Source of the DNA: Microbacterium sp. | Lineage (GTDB): Bacteria > Actinomycetota > Actinomycetes > Actinomycetales > Microbacteriaceae | Assembly: GCA_013823625.1 (NCBI GenBank) | Contig: PNMM01000002.1 | Coordinates: forward strand, 372,001-436,000 | Reading direction: 5' to 3' | Length of the DNA: 64,000 nt | Shown here: piece by piece, positions 50,019 to 58,027 of the stretch | Layout: each line of letters starts with the position of its first letter | Numbering within the stretch: the first letter of the stretch is position 1 | The notes under the pieces: generated by a model | Told to the model about the DNA's origin: nothing | The model's database searches: none | Seen by the model: the letters and a program-made list of their open reading frames with translations, nothing else | Translations under genes and position numbers: made by a program

Positions 50019-51064
50019 GCTGCGCTCCCGACGGCTAGACCGATCGCGGTGATCCACGTCTGCATTTGCTCATTGCTGTCGTGGCCACGCATCGACCGCG
50101 CGACCGAGACGCCTGCGGTGGGGTTCACCGGAACGACAGAAATGCGCGTCGACTCAGCGAGTGCGCTTGCGAGCCCCCGCAGTCGAGTGGCGCCGCCCGC
50201 TACCGACAAGTGATCGAACGCCACACCCGTGCGCACTCCCGCAAAGTACGCGAGAGTGTTGCGCACGGCCGTGAGCAACTCACTCGTCGACTCGTGAATC
50301 ACCTCCGCGGCAAGTCGCTCTTCATCGGTACTCCCGGCACCCGTCAGCCCCAGGTCGCGCTTGAGGGCTTCAGCCCGCTCGCGCGGCACCGAGAGTCGCG
50401 TCATGATGGCGCGCGTCGCATCGTCACCGCCAGCGGGAACGATGCGCACGAAGAGCGGAACGCCAGCCTGAACGATCACGATCGAGGTCGCGTTTGCCCC
50501 GATATTCATGTGCACCGCGAATCCGCTCGTCGGGCTCGACAGGGTGTGCACGCGGGTCATGGCGAAGGGGAGCAAATCCATGCTCACGGGAGTGAGTCCC
50601 GCAAGAGTCGCCGCCGTGACATTGACGCTCACCGCCTGCTTGAAGGCGGCAACCAACAGCCCATTCACGATGGGCCCCGATTCGTTTTGGCCTTCACCGA
50701 TCGGGTAGTAGTCAAGTACGGCATCACTCACCGGTACGGGGAGTAATTCTTGAACCTGGTACGGAAGCGACTCTTTGATTTGAGCGAGAGGGATGCGCGG
50801 CACGGCGAAGTCGCGCACGATGACGCTCTGCCCGCCGATGCCGAGGGCAACCTCTTTCGAGCGAAAGCCCCCTGCCGACCAGAGCCGCTTGAAGGCCGAC
50901 GCTACGGTGTGCACCTCGAGAATCTCGCCCCGCTTGACCGATCCATCGGGCAGCGGCACTTCATGGGCGCGAAGCAGAGTCGGCCGCGCTTTCGATGCGT
51001 CGTCGATCTCGACGGCGCGCAGAAACGAGCTGCCGATGTCGACACCTACTACTCCGCCAGCCAT
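50015..51064 (-). CDS. pilM: PilM, actin-like pilus assembly ATPase
   Basis: 349 residues. Actin/FtsA fold: phosphate-1 loop GVVGVDIGSSFLRAVEI at the N-terminus, MNIGANATSIVIVQAG as phosphate-2, and VAGGATRLRGLASAL near the C-terminus as adenosine motif. LPYQVQELLPVPVSDAVLDY is the PilM signature. Cytoplasmic ring protein that binds PilN. It starts 10 bp after the prepilin peptidase. Confidence 0.92.
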   Translation of the reverse strand: MAGGVVGVDIGSSFLRAVEIDDASKARPTLLRAHEVPLPDGSVKRGEILEVHTVASAFKRLWSAGGFRSKEVALGIGGQSVIVRDFAVPRIPLAQIKESLPYQVQELLPVPVSDAVLDYYPIGEGQNESGPIVNGLLVAAFKQAVSVNVTAATLAGLTPVSMDLLPFAMTRVHTLSSPTSGFAVHMNIGANATSIVIVQAGVPLFVRIVPAGGDDATRAIMTRLSVPRERAEALKRDLGLTGAGSTDEERLAAEVIHESTSELLTAVRNTLAYFAGVRTGVAFDHLSVAGGATRLRGLASALAESTRISVVPVNPTAGVSVARSMRGHDSNEQMQTWITAIGLAVGSAA

Positions 51065-51074
51065 GTGTTTCTCC

Positions 51075-51902
51075 TCAGTTCAGTCCGAATAGGGCGAGGT
51101 AGCCTCGCGCGATCGGTTCGCCCAGCAGTATGCCTACCCAGGCCCCTCCCAGCATCCACGGCCCGAAGGGTATTCCTGTGTTGCGACTCGCCCGTCGTGC
51201 CACGATCAGCGCAACGCCGACCACGCCGCCCAGAATGAAGGCCGCGAGTGCGCCCACGGCGAGAGCAGCCCAGCCAAACCAGCCCAGCACGAGACCGATA
51301 ACGCCCGCCAGCTTAACGTCGCCCATGCCCATTCCTCGCGGCGAGATGAGGGCGAGGGCGAAATATCCGGCAAACAGGATGCCCGCGCCCGCGGCAGCGC
51401 GAGCCGCCGACTCCAGATCACCCGCCGCAATCGCGGCTGCGGCAAGCAGAGCGGCGAGCACGGGGTAGGCGGGCAAGACGATCGCGTCGGGCAAGCGGTG
51501 CGTGTCGAGGTCGATGGCGGTGAGGGCGATCGAGATCGAGGCGAAGTAGAGCAGGGCCGTGGTGACGAGGAGCACGGCGAGGGCATCCGTCATTGTGGTC
51601 GTCGCCAAGAGAGCCGGCAACTGAATGACCGCAATTGCCGCGAAGGCGAGAGCAGTCGCGAGTTCGATCAGCGGGTAGCGAATGGAGAACGGCGCTGCGC
51701 AATCGCGGCACCGGCCCCGAAGCACGAGCCACGAGACGATCGGAATGTTGTCGTAGGGCCGCACCGGAGCCGCGCACGCCGCACACGCGCTGGGCGGCCG
51801 CACGATCGACACCCCGAGTGGCACACGGTGAATCACCACGTTCAAGAACGAGCCGATGGCGGCGCCAAACACGCCGACGAGCGTCGGCACAACGATGGTC
51901 AC
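51075..51902 (-). CDS. pilD: Prepilin peptidase (A24)
   Basis: 275 residues from the GTG at 51902; no good ribosome site, 11 bp after the upstream gene. N-terminal methylase-type domain with two CxxC pairs (CAACAAP, CRDCAAP) implies zinc and methyltransferase activity. Catalytic aspartates are in LDTHRLPDAI and GMGMGDVKLAG (GxGD). About seven to eight transmembrane helices. It cleaves and methylates the prepilins encoded upstream. Confidence 0.93.
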   Translation of the reverse strand: MTIVVPTLVGVFGAAIGSFLNVVIHRVPLGVSIVRPPSACAACAAPVRPYDNIPIVSWLVLRGRCRDCAAPFSIRYPLIELATALAFAAIAVIQLPALLATTTMTDALAVLLVTTALLYFASISIALTAIDLDTHRLPDAIVLPAYPVLAALLAAAAIAAGDLESAARAAAGAGILFAGYFALALISPRGMGMGDVKLAGVIGLVLGWFGWAALAVGALAAFILGGVVGVALIVARRASRNTGIPFGPWMLGGAWVGILLGEPIARGYLALFGLN

Positions 51903-51913
51903 GCGCGAGCCGG

Positions 51914-53554
51914 TTACGCGGGTGGGTCGATGTCGGTGTATTCGACGAGCGCACCGGGGTGTCCGGGCATGGCCGGCCCGCCAACCGCGCCCTCTCCGCC
52001 GGGGCCGCCTGCGCCATTGCCGAGGTCGAACCCAGGAATACCGATCGGCACGTAGGTGAGCTCGCTGTTGTTGGAGAAGGTCACTCGGCCGCTGTAGTAC
52101 TGACCTCGCCACGCGAGTTGGTTGCTGTTCTGCACGGTGCAGGGGCTGTAGATCAAGATGGCGACGGCATCGATGGTTTCGTTGCGGTTGTTGATGTCGA
52201 AGCGGCCGCACCCGGTCGTCGTCGGTCGATTATCGGCAACCGTGTCGGGCGTGATGAACCGCAGGGCGCGGTCGAAGTTGCCAACAGAGCTCACGGTGAA
52301 GTTCTCGAGGTTGACGGTACGCGGCATGATGAACGTCAAGTCGGTGCGCATCGACATCACGAGGTTGGCGCTTGACGAGAAGACGACTCCGGCCGTGCAT
52401 CCCCGCATGTCGATGACCGTCGGGGTGGTGTACGTGCTGAATGCCGTCACCTGGGCGTTGGTTCTCGTGCGGTTGTCGATCGTGCACGGGCCTGTGTAGG
52501 TGCGCAGAGTCCACCCGAGGGCCGTCCAGTTCGCCGGCACATAGCTGACGTCAATCCATCGGGGTGGGGTGGGCGGGACGACGTCGTTACGGTTGAAGAA
52601 GACGGGGTCGGCGCCGGTCGTGCGCGCGACCGAGCAAGCATCACCCGCAGCATCCCACCCGGTCGCCCCGCTGGTGCAGCGCTGACCCCAGCTGTCAATC
52701 TCACCGCGGGCGTAGACGCCGCCCTCAATACTCGTGCTGGGGTCAATGCGCGTGATGCCCGTTCCGGCCGCGATTACATCGCCGCCGATCGTCTTGTTGC
52801 CTTGAAGCCCGACGGTTCCGGAGGCCCACACATTGCCGCCAGCGCTGCACGTGTTGTCGAGCTGGATGTTGCCATTCGCGGCAACGATGTCGCCTTCGAC
52901 GTAAACGCTGTTGCTGCACAAGATGTTGCCTTCGGCCACGATCACGTTGGCCGAGTTGCCGTTGAACGAGAGCAACTCAAGGCTGTTCGAGAGACCGGGC
53001 GTGCCGTAGCTGAAGACCGCGGCGCCCGTGACGGCCTCGGAGTTCGCTCCGGGCGTCCAGACATACACCGCCTGCACTGCTGACTCATCGCCGGCCGACG
53101 CAGACTCAGCGACACCGGTGTCAGCCGCGAAGCCGGTTGACTGAATGCGAATCTGGGTAGTGGCCCCGTCGGGACAACCGGGTGTCCACGCGGCGCCGGC
53201 GTTGGTGCGGTGCGCAACGTTCGCGATGAAGAAGGGTGCGGCGGCTGCGGTGCCCGTCAAGGTTGGGTCGACGGCGCCCTGTGTCACGGTCAGCTCTCCC
53301 GTGCCCGGGCAGTCGTCGGCGAACAACTCGGCGAGCATCGCATCGACACCCGCTTCGGCAGCGGCGTTCGACTGCACACCCGCACGGGTGAGCGAGGTGT
53401 AGCTCAACGCATCTACGGTGGCGCCGGTAACGGTCATGGTGACCATCGAGGTCACCGCAATCAAGCCGACAACCGCGATCATGGCGTTGCCACGATCGTC
53501 TCGGCTCGCAGCACGGGTGACCCCCGTGGGGCGAACAGCACGTGTCAGAAACAT
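51914..53554 (-). CDS. PilX-like pilus protein with beta-solenoid ectodomain
   Basis: 546 residues. DRGNAMIAVVGLIAVTSMV (about 21-39) is a pilin-like transmembrane stem of the PilX type, lacking the Glu5 of classical pilins. Residues about 185-290 are a run of short turns such as VIVAEGNI, VYVEGDIVAANGNI and VWASGTVGL, a bactofilin or beta-helix pattern. At least ten cysteines suggest disulfides. The C-terminus is Gly/Pro-rich. Length is two to three times that of known PilX. It probably caps or decorates the pilus; adhesin or surface-sensor roles are inferred. It overlaps the upstream gene by 10 bp. Confidence 0.75.
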   Translation of the reverse strand: MFLTRAVRPTGVTRAASRDDRGNAMIAVVGLIAVTSMVTMTVTGATVDALSYTSLTRAGVQSNAAAEAGVDAMLAELFADDCPGTGELTVTQGAVDPTLTGTAAAAPFFIANVAHRTNAGAAWTPGCPDGATTQIRIQSTGFAADTGVAESASAGDESAVQAVYVWTPGANSEAVTGAAVFSYGTPGLSNSLELLSFNGNSANVIVAEGNILCSNSVYVEGDIVAANGNIQLDNTCSAGGNVWASGTVGLQGNKTIGGDVIAAGTGITRIDPSTSIEGGVYARGEIDSWGQRCTSGATGWDAAGDACSVARTTGADPVFFNRNDVVPPTPPRWIDVSYVPANWTALGWTLRTYTGPCTIDNRTRTNAQVTAFSTYTTPTVIDMRGCTAGVVFSSSANLVMSMRTDLTFIMPRTVNLENFTVSSVGNFDRALRFITPDTVADNRPTTTGCGRFDINNRNETIDAVAILIYSPCTVQNSNQLAWRGQYYSGRVTFSNNSELTYVPIGIPGFDLGNGAGGPGGEGAVGGPAMPGHPGALVEYTDIDPPA

Positions 53555-54123
53555 GTCGGACTCACATTCGATTGCGGTGCACGGCCGGTCACGGTCGTGA
53601 TGAAGAGCGAGCTGACTCCTGCTCCCCCGTCAACAGAGAAGCTTACGGCCAGGCCGCGTGTTCCATCCAGGGCGAATACCGGAACGGCGGTGCCCGAGTT
53701 GTCAACGATGGGCGCAACTCCTGAACTAATCGCAGTCCAGTCGGTACTGACCGACCCCGGGGCCGGCGGAACGATTGCGACGGCGCTTGAGCGCTCGAAG
53801 ATCGTGCCAACCTCGTTGTCGTAGAACCACGCCTGGCACCGAGCCGCGCCCCCAGCTGTCGTTCGAGCAACGGCAAAAATGGAGGAGCCGTCGGCGTCAG
53901 GATCGATCGACACAGCGGTTGAGTTGCGAACCGTTTCTTCGATCACGTTCACGACAAGTTGACCGTCAGTGGTCGACCCGGTGACGTCTCGCACCGTGCG
54001 GTCGGCGGTGAGGGCACTCACAATGATGCTGCCGACAACGGTCACGACGACGGCAAAGAGCGACATGGCGACGAGCAACTCTATGAGCGAGAAGCCGCGG
54101 TCATTGACGCCAGGTCGCATCAC
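53545..54123 (-). CDS. Minor pilin, PilW-like
   Basis: 192 residues. Prepilin site NDRG|FSLIELLVAM with Glu at mature position 5, then a hydrophobic stem. The ectodomain has two cysteines (CQAWFYDNEV and the final PTCF) typical of a C-terminal disulfide loop. Start is GTG 54123 or ATG 54120; both overlap the upstream stop. Confidence 0.83.
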   Translation of the reverse strand: MMRPGVNDRGFSLIELLVAMSLFAVVVTVVGSIIVSALTADRTVRDVTGSTTDGQLVVNVIEETVRNSTAVSIDPDADGSSIFAVARTTAGGAARCQAWFYDNEVGTIFERSSAVAIVPPAPGSVSTDWTAISSGVAPIVDNSGTAVPVFALDGTRGLAVSFSVDGGAGVSSLFITTVTGRAPQSNVSPTCF

Positions 54124-54560
54124 GGCGTGCCTGCCAAAAAGATTTGCGTGCGGGCGTCGGCAAGAACCGCCTCGGTGGCGCTATTGATCGCGATGACTGT
54201 GACGGTGATGGCGCTGCCAGCGACACAGTTCGCCGCGGTCGGAACCGTCGTGGTGACCGTGATGGTGACACCTTGCGCGTCGACTTCTTGGGTGGTGGCG
54301 TTGAGAAGCTGGGCTGCGGCGCAATCGGCCGCACCGCGCGAGCGTGCGTCGTCGATCGCCTGAGATACGAGCCTGGTCGCGGTAGCCGAGGTTGAGTTGA
54401 GCTCTGAGGCGCGGAGCGCCGAGACAATGACCGGAATAAAGGCAATGGCGAGAAGAGAAATCAAGAACATCGAGATGACAATCTCGATCAAGCCGATACC
54501 GGCATCGGAAAGCGTGGGGCGCGCGGCATCACGGCGAGAGCGGCTGCGCTCTATCGACAT
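54120..54560 (-). CDS. Minor pilin, PilV-like
   Basis: 146 residues. A long 21-residue basic leader ends LSDAG, cleaved before IGLIEIVISMFLI with Glu5. Short ectodomain with one Cys pair (DCAAAQLL, NCVAGS). First of three minor pilin-like genes; ATG at 54560. Confidence 0.83.
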   Translation of the reverse strand: MSIERSRSRRDAARPTLSDAGIGLIEIVISMFLISLLAIAFIPVIVSALRASELNSTSATATRLVSQAIDDARSRGAADCAAAQLLNATTQEVDAQGVTITVTTTVPTAANCVAGSAITVTVIAINSATEAVLADARTQIFLAGTP

Positions 54561-54620
54561 GATCCCCCCGATCCTTCGTACATGTGAACTTGATGGAGCT
54601 AGTGAAGCGAGTTCTTGCGA

Positions 54621-54667
54621 AAACCGTACAGTGGGGCCGTCTGCTTCGACGACCCCACTGACGGTTT
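54621..54667 (-). terminator. Hairpin after the major pilin gene
   Basis: AAACCG with CGGTTT and CAGTGGGG with CCCCACTG form a two-part stem with a small internal loop; an inner GTC/GAC closes the top. It lies 19 bp past the pilin stop and probably sets pilin above downstream genes in expression. Confidence 0.62.
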
Positions 54668-54686
54668 CAGCGTTACGGACTACCGG

Positions 54687-55103
54687 TTACGGCACGACCG
54701 TGCAAGCCGACGCGGTCGGGCCCGCCGCGCCGCTACCGACGCTAAAGACGGTGCCGCTCGCGCTGGTCGCCTGGAGGCAGAACGTGCGACCACCGTTGAT
54801 GATCGCGACGCTCGCCGGGAAGCCGAGGTCGGTGAGCGCCGTCGGAGCAGCACCTGCGGCAGCAGGTGACGGGCCGTTGGGGCTCGAGACGAGCGAACTC
54901 ACGACAGCGACCTTGGCGGTCGCGAGGTCGGAGATAGCCGCCGAGTTCTGCGCCTGAGCCTGCTGGCCGAGGAAGACCGGCACAGCGATGGCGGCGAGGA
55001 TGCCGATGATGATAACGACCACGAGAAGCTCGATCAGGGTGAAGCCCTTTTCGTTGTTCTGGATGCGGTTGAGGCGGTTCTCAAGAGCGGTGCGAATGGA
55101 CAT
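54687..55103 (-). CDS. pilA: Major type IV pilin, PilA-like
   Basis: 138 residues from the ATG at 55103 (AAAGGAAA upstream). Leader cleavage at G20|F21 in EKGFTLIELLVVVIIIGILA, with Glu at +5, then AIAVPVFLGQQAQAQNSA as the stem. The ectodomain is small (about 75 residues) and Ala/Gly/Ser-rich with one disulfide pair (FCLQ, ACTVVP). It has its own leader and terminator within the locus, consistent with high expression. Confidence 0.95.
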   Translation of the reverse strand: MSIRTALENRLNRIQNNEKGFTLIELLVVVIIIGILAAIAVPVFLGQQAQAQNSAAISDLATAKVAVVSSLVSSPNGPSPAAAGAAPTALTDLGFPASVAIINGGRTFCLQATSASGTVFSVGSGAAGPTASACTVVP

Positions 55104-55200
55104 GTGTCCGTTTCCTTTCCCATCAAATGAAGGTTGATAGGTGGGCCCCCCACGGAACATGAAACCGGCCCCCCACTGGGTAATTCTGTATCCCTGCCCT

Positions 55201-55212
55201 ATGCCATGGCAT
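55201..55212. promoter_or_regulatory. Perfect 12 bp palindrome upstream of the pilin gene
   Basis: ATGCCATGGCAT in the 140 bp gap between the pilC and pilin genes. On the minus strand it covers the -35 zone of a TACAGA box at 55185-55190. Two 10 bp direct repeats (GGCCCCCCAC at 55144 and 55167) lie in the predicted leader. Confidence 0.35.
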
Positions 55213-55243
55213 CCCCATTGCGGGGGGCACCCCGGCGTGTCGT

Positions 55244-56473
55244 CTAGATCTGATTAAAGATGTCGAAGATGGGCAAGTAGAGCGCCACGATCATGCCGCC
55301 GAGAATGACGCCGAGGAAGGCGATCATGAGCGGCTCGATGAGCGAAGTCAAGGCTTCGGTCGTGCTTTGCACTTCGCTGTCATAGAAGTCGGCGATCTTC
55401 TCAAGCATCGTCTCGAGGGCTCCCGAGTCTTCGCCAACGGCGATCATTTGCGTCACCATGCTCGGAAAGATCGGCTGGAGCGCGAGCGGCGCAGCGATCG
55501 TTCGCCCCTGCCGAACAGATTCTTGCACCGCCTGCACCGATTGTTCGATCTGCCAGTTGCCCGAGGTTGAACCCACGATCGAGAGGGCCTGCAAAATCGG
55601 AACGCCCGAGCCGATCATGGTTCCGAAGTTGCGCGTGAAACGAGCGATAGCGATCTTCTTGAAGAGGTCACCAAAGACCGGCATCTTGAGCAAGAGGGGT
55701 TCCCACACCGACCGAAACTTCGGAGTGTGACGATTCGCCCGCCACCAGATGGTGCCCACTATTGCGCCGATCACGACGACCGGCCCGAGCCACACCATGT
55801 TTTGTGAGATGACGACGAGGATGCGCGTCGGAACCGGCAACTCGCCGCCGAGGTCAGCGAACAGGTCTTCGAAGACGGGAACGATAAACAAGATCATGCC
55901 GACGACGGCCAAGAGCGCCATGATCAGCACGACGACGGGATACGTCAAGGCCGACTTGATCGTCGCCTTAAGCTCGACCTCTTTCTCGTAGTTCTTTGCG
56001 ACTGAGTCGAGCGAGGTCTCGAGGAAGCCGCCCACCTCACCGGCACGCACGAGGTTGAGGAAGATCGGTGGAAACTCTCGCGGATGCTTTGCGAGAGCGT
56101 CAGAGAACGTGCTTCCGCCTTCGACGGAACCGCGCACATCATCGAGCGTCGATGCGAGCTTCGGGTTCTCTGACTGATCGGCAAGGATCGTCAGGGCCTT
56201 GAGCAGCGGAAGACCGGCGCCGATCATGGTCGCGAGCTGCCGGCTCATGACCGAAAGATCTTTGATCGAGACCTTCTTGTCGAAGATTCCACCGAGGGAG
56301 AGATCGCGGTTGAGTCCGGTTCCAGAGGCGACTTGCTTGATCGAGACGGGGGCAATGCCCATCGTGCGCAAGCGCGCGACGACGGACGACTCGCCTGCAG
56401 CATCCACCCGCCCCTTGACGAGCTTGCCGCTCGAGTCGCGGCCCGTGTATTCGAACGTGAGCGTGGCAGCCAC
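55244..56473 (-). CDS. pilC: PilC, platform protein of the pilus motor
   Basis: 409 residues. Two T2SSF domains (about 70-195 and 272-395) with three transmembrane helices; ISRQLATMIGAGLPLLKAL-like first block, FTRNFGTMIGSGVPILQALS second block, and ending IVALYLPIFDIFNQI. GTG start sharing one base with the pilT stop (TAGTG). It links PilB/PilT rotation to pilin movement. Confidence 0.95.
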   Translation of the reverse strand: MAATLTFEYTGRDSSGKLVKGRVDAAGESSVVARLRTMGIAPVSIKQVASGTGLNRDLSLGGIFDKKVSIKDLSVMSRQLATMIGAGLPLLKALTILADQSENPKLASTLDDVRGSVEGGSTFSDALAKHPREFPPIFLNLVRAGEVGGFLETSLDSVAKNYEKEVELKATIKSALTYPVVVLIMALLAVVGMILFIVPVFEDLFADLGGELPVPTRILVVISQNMVWLGPVVVIGAIVGTIWWRANRHTPKFRSVWEPLLLKMPVFGDLFKKIAIARFTRNFGTMIGSGVPILQALSIVGSTSGNWQIEQSVQAVQESVRQGRTIAAPLALQPIFPSMVTQMIAVGEDSGALETMLEKIADFYDSEVQSTTEALTSLIEPLMIAFLGVILGGMIVALYLPIFDIFNQI

Positions 56474-57918
56474 TATCGGGTTCCTCCGAATCCGTCAGCG
56501 AAGGGCGTTGGAGCTGCGCCTGCGGGCGCTCCAGTGCGGTGGACCAAACGATTGAAGTTCTCGGGTTCTTGCATTTTCGATTGGGCGGCTTCGTACGTCA
56601 CCATGTGGCTATTCACGAGGTCGGCAAGGTGTTGGTCCATTGTGTGCATGCCAGCCTCGCGCCCGGCCTGTAGGGCCGAAGGGATCTGGTAGGTCTTTCC
56701 TTCGCGGATCAGGTTGGCAATGGCCCCGGTGGTCATCATGATCTCGGTCGCAATGATTCGACCTTGGCCTGACGCGCGGGGCAACAGGGTTTGGCACACG
56801 ACACCCTGGAGGGTGAGCGCAAGCTGTGAGCGCACTTGGCTCTGCTGGTGCGGCGGAAAGACATCGATGATGCGGTCGATTGTTTGTGCCGCGGACTGCG
56901 TGTGAAGCGTCGCAAACACAAGGTGACCGGTCTCGGCTGCGGTCAACGCGGTAGAGATCGTTTCGAGGTCACGAAGCTCGCCAATGAGGATGACGTCAGG
57001 GTCTTGACGCAACACCCGTCGGAGCGCGTCGGCGAACGAGTGCGTGTCGCTGCCCACCTCGCGTTGATTGACGAGCGCTCGCTGGTTGTGGTGCACGAAC
57101 TCGATCGGGTCTTCAATCGTGACGATGTGATCGGCGCGAGACTTGTTGACGAGGTCGATCAAGGCCGCGAGGGTCGTCGACTTTCCTGAACCGGTTGGCC
57201 CCGTCACGAGCACAAGCCCGCGCGGCAGCGTGGCGAATTGGGCGACCACGCTGGGCACACCCAACTGCTTGAGCGACTTGATCTCCGTAGGAATAAGGCG
57301 GAACGCTCCGGCCATCGCCTCGCGGTCTTTGAAGATGTTGACCCGGAAGCGGTCACCACCCCGGGGGCTGATCGCGATGTCGAGCTCCCACTCAGAGAGA
57401 AAGTTCTCGCGCTGGTGCGCCGTCATGATGCTCTGAAGGATCGCCGTGACCTCAGCGCGGCTCCACACCGTGGAGTTCGCGGCCGGTCGCAACTCGCCGT
57501 CTAGGCGAATCATGGGAGGGGCATCCCCCGCCACATGGAGGTCAGACGCCCCGCGAGCGACCACGTCATCGAGAGCTGCGAGCAGAGCCGGGTGGATTCC
57601 GGCCATGACGCCTCCTGCGACCGGGGGAGGCGGCGGTGCAAGAACCGGGACCAGACCGGCGGGCGGCGCTCCGGGCTCTGGCGCCGCGATCGGCTGCTGG
57701 CCGACCGGAGGGGGTGGACTGAGGTGCGCCATCTCGGCCGAGAAGTCGGGAAGCGACGCAGAGGGGCTCGGAAGAGGTGGCACCGCCATCGGCGACGAGA
57801 GCGAGGCAGCGTTCGCGGCCGCAACGGCTGAACTCTCGTCGGCGGTCACCGACCAAACACGGCGCGTGCTCGGGCTAGCGCCGTCGGCCGGCAATCCGAG
57901 TCCTAGCGAGTCGGTCAT
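56473..57918 (-). CDS. pilT: PilT, retraction ATPase with Pro-rich extension
   Basis: 481 residues from the ATG at 57918 (GAGGGG upstream). Residues 1-125 are Ser/Ala then Pro-rich and disordered; the PilT core follows (SDLHVAGDAPPMIRLDGELR). Walker A GPTGSGKSTT, Asp box IVTIEDPIEF, Walker B DPDVILIGELRD, His box and the PilT-specific AIANLIREGKTYQIPSALQ are intact. Typical PilT is about 345 residues. Presence implies retractable pili. Confidence 0.94.
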   Translation of the reverse strand: MTDSLGLGLPADGASPSTRRVWSVTADESSAVAAANAASLSSPMAVPPLPSPSASLPDFSAEMAHLSPPPPVGQQPIAAPEPGAPPAGLVPVLAPPPPPVAGGVMAGIHPALLAALDDVVARGASDLHVAGDAPPMIRLDGELRPAANSTVWSRAEVTAILQSIMTAHQRENFLSEWELDIAISPRGGDRFRVNIFKDREAMAGAFRLIPTEIKSLKQLGVPSVVAQFATLPRGLVLVTGPTGSGKSTTLAALIDLVNKSRADHIVTIEDPIEFVHHNQRALVNQREVGSDTHSFADALRRVLRQDPDVILIGELRDLETISTALTAAETGHLVFATLHTQSAAQTIDRIIDVFPPHQQSQVRSQLALTLQGVVCQTLLPRASGQGRIIATEIMMTTGAIANLIREGKTYQIPSALQAGREAGMHTMDQHLADLVNSHMVTYEAAQSKMQEPENFNRLVHRTGAPAGAAPTPFADGFGGTR

Positions 57919-58027
57919 GGTGTTCCCCTCGTTGTTGCGTGGTGCGAGTGCGATGCCCGGAGGCCCTGCCATGCGATTGTTGCGCGGCCTCGCCCCGTGA
58001 CGGCGCCGCGACAGTTGCCGCGTGTCG

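Noticed and set aside
51903-52211. N-terminal extension of the prepilin peptidase
   Set aside because: It runs inside the upstream PilX-like gene in another frame and is Arg/Pro-rich noise.
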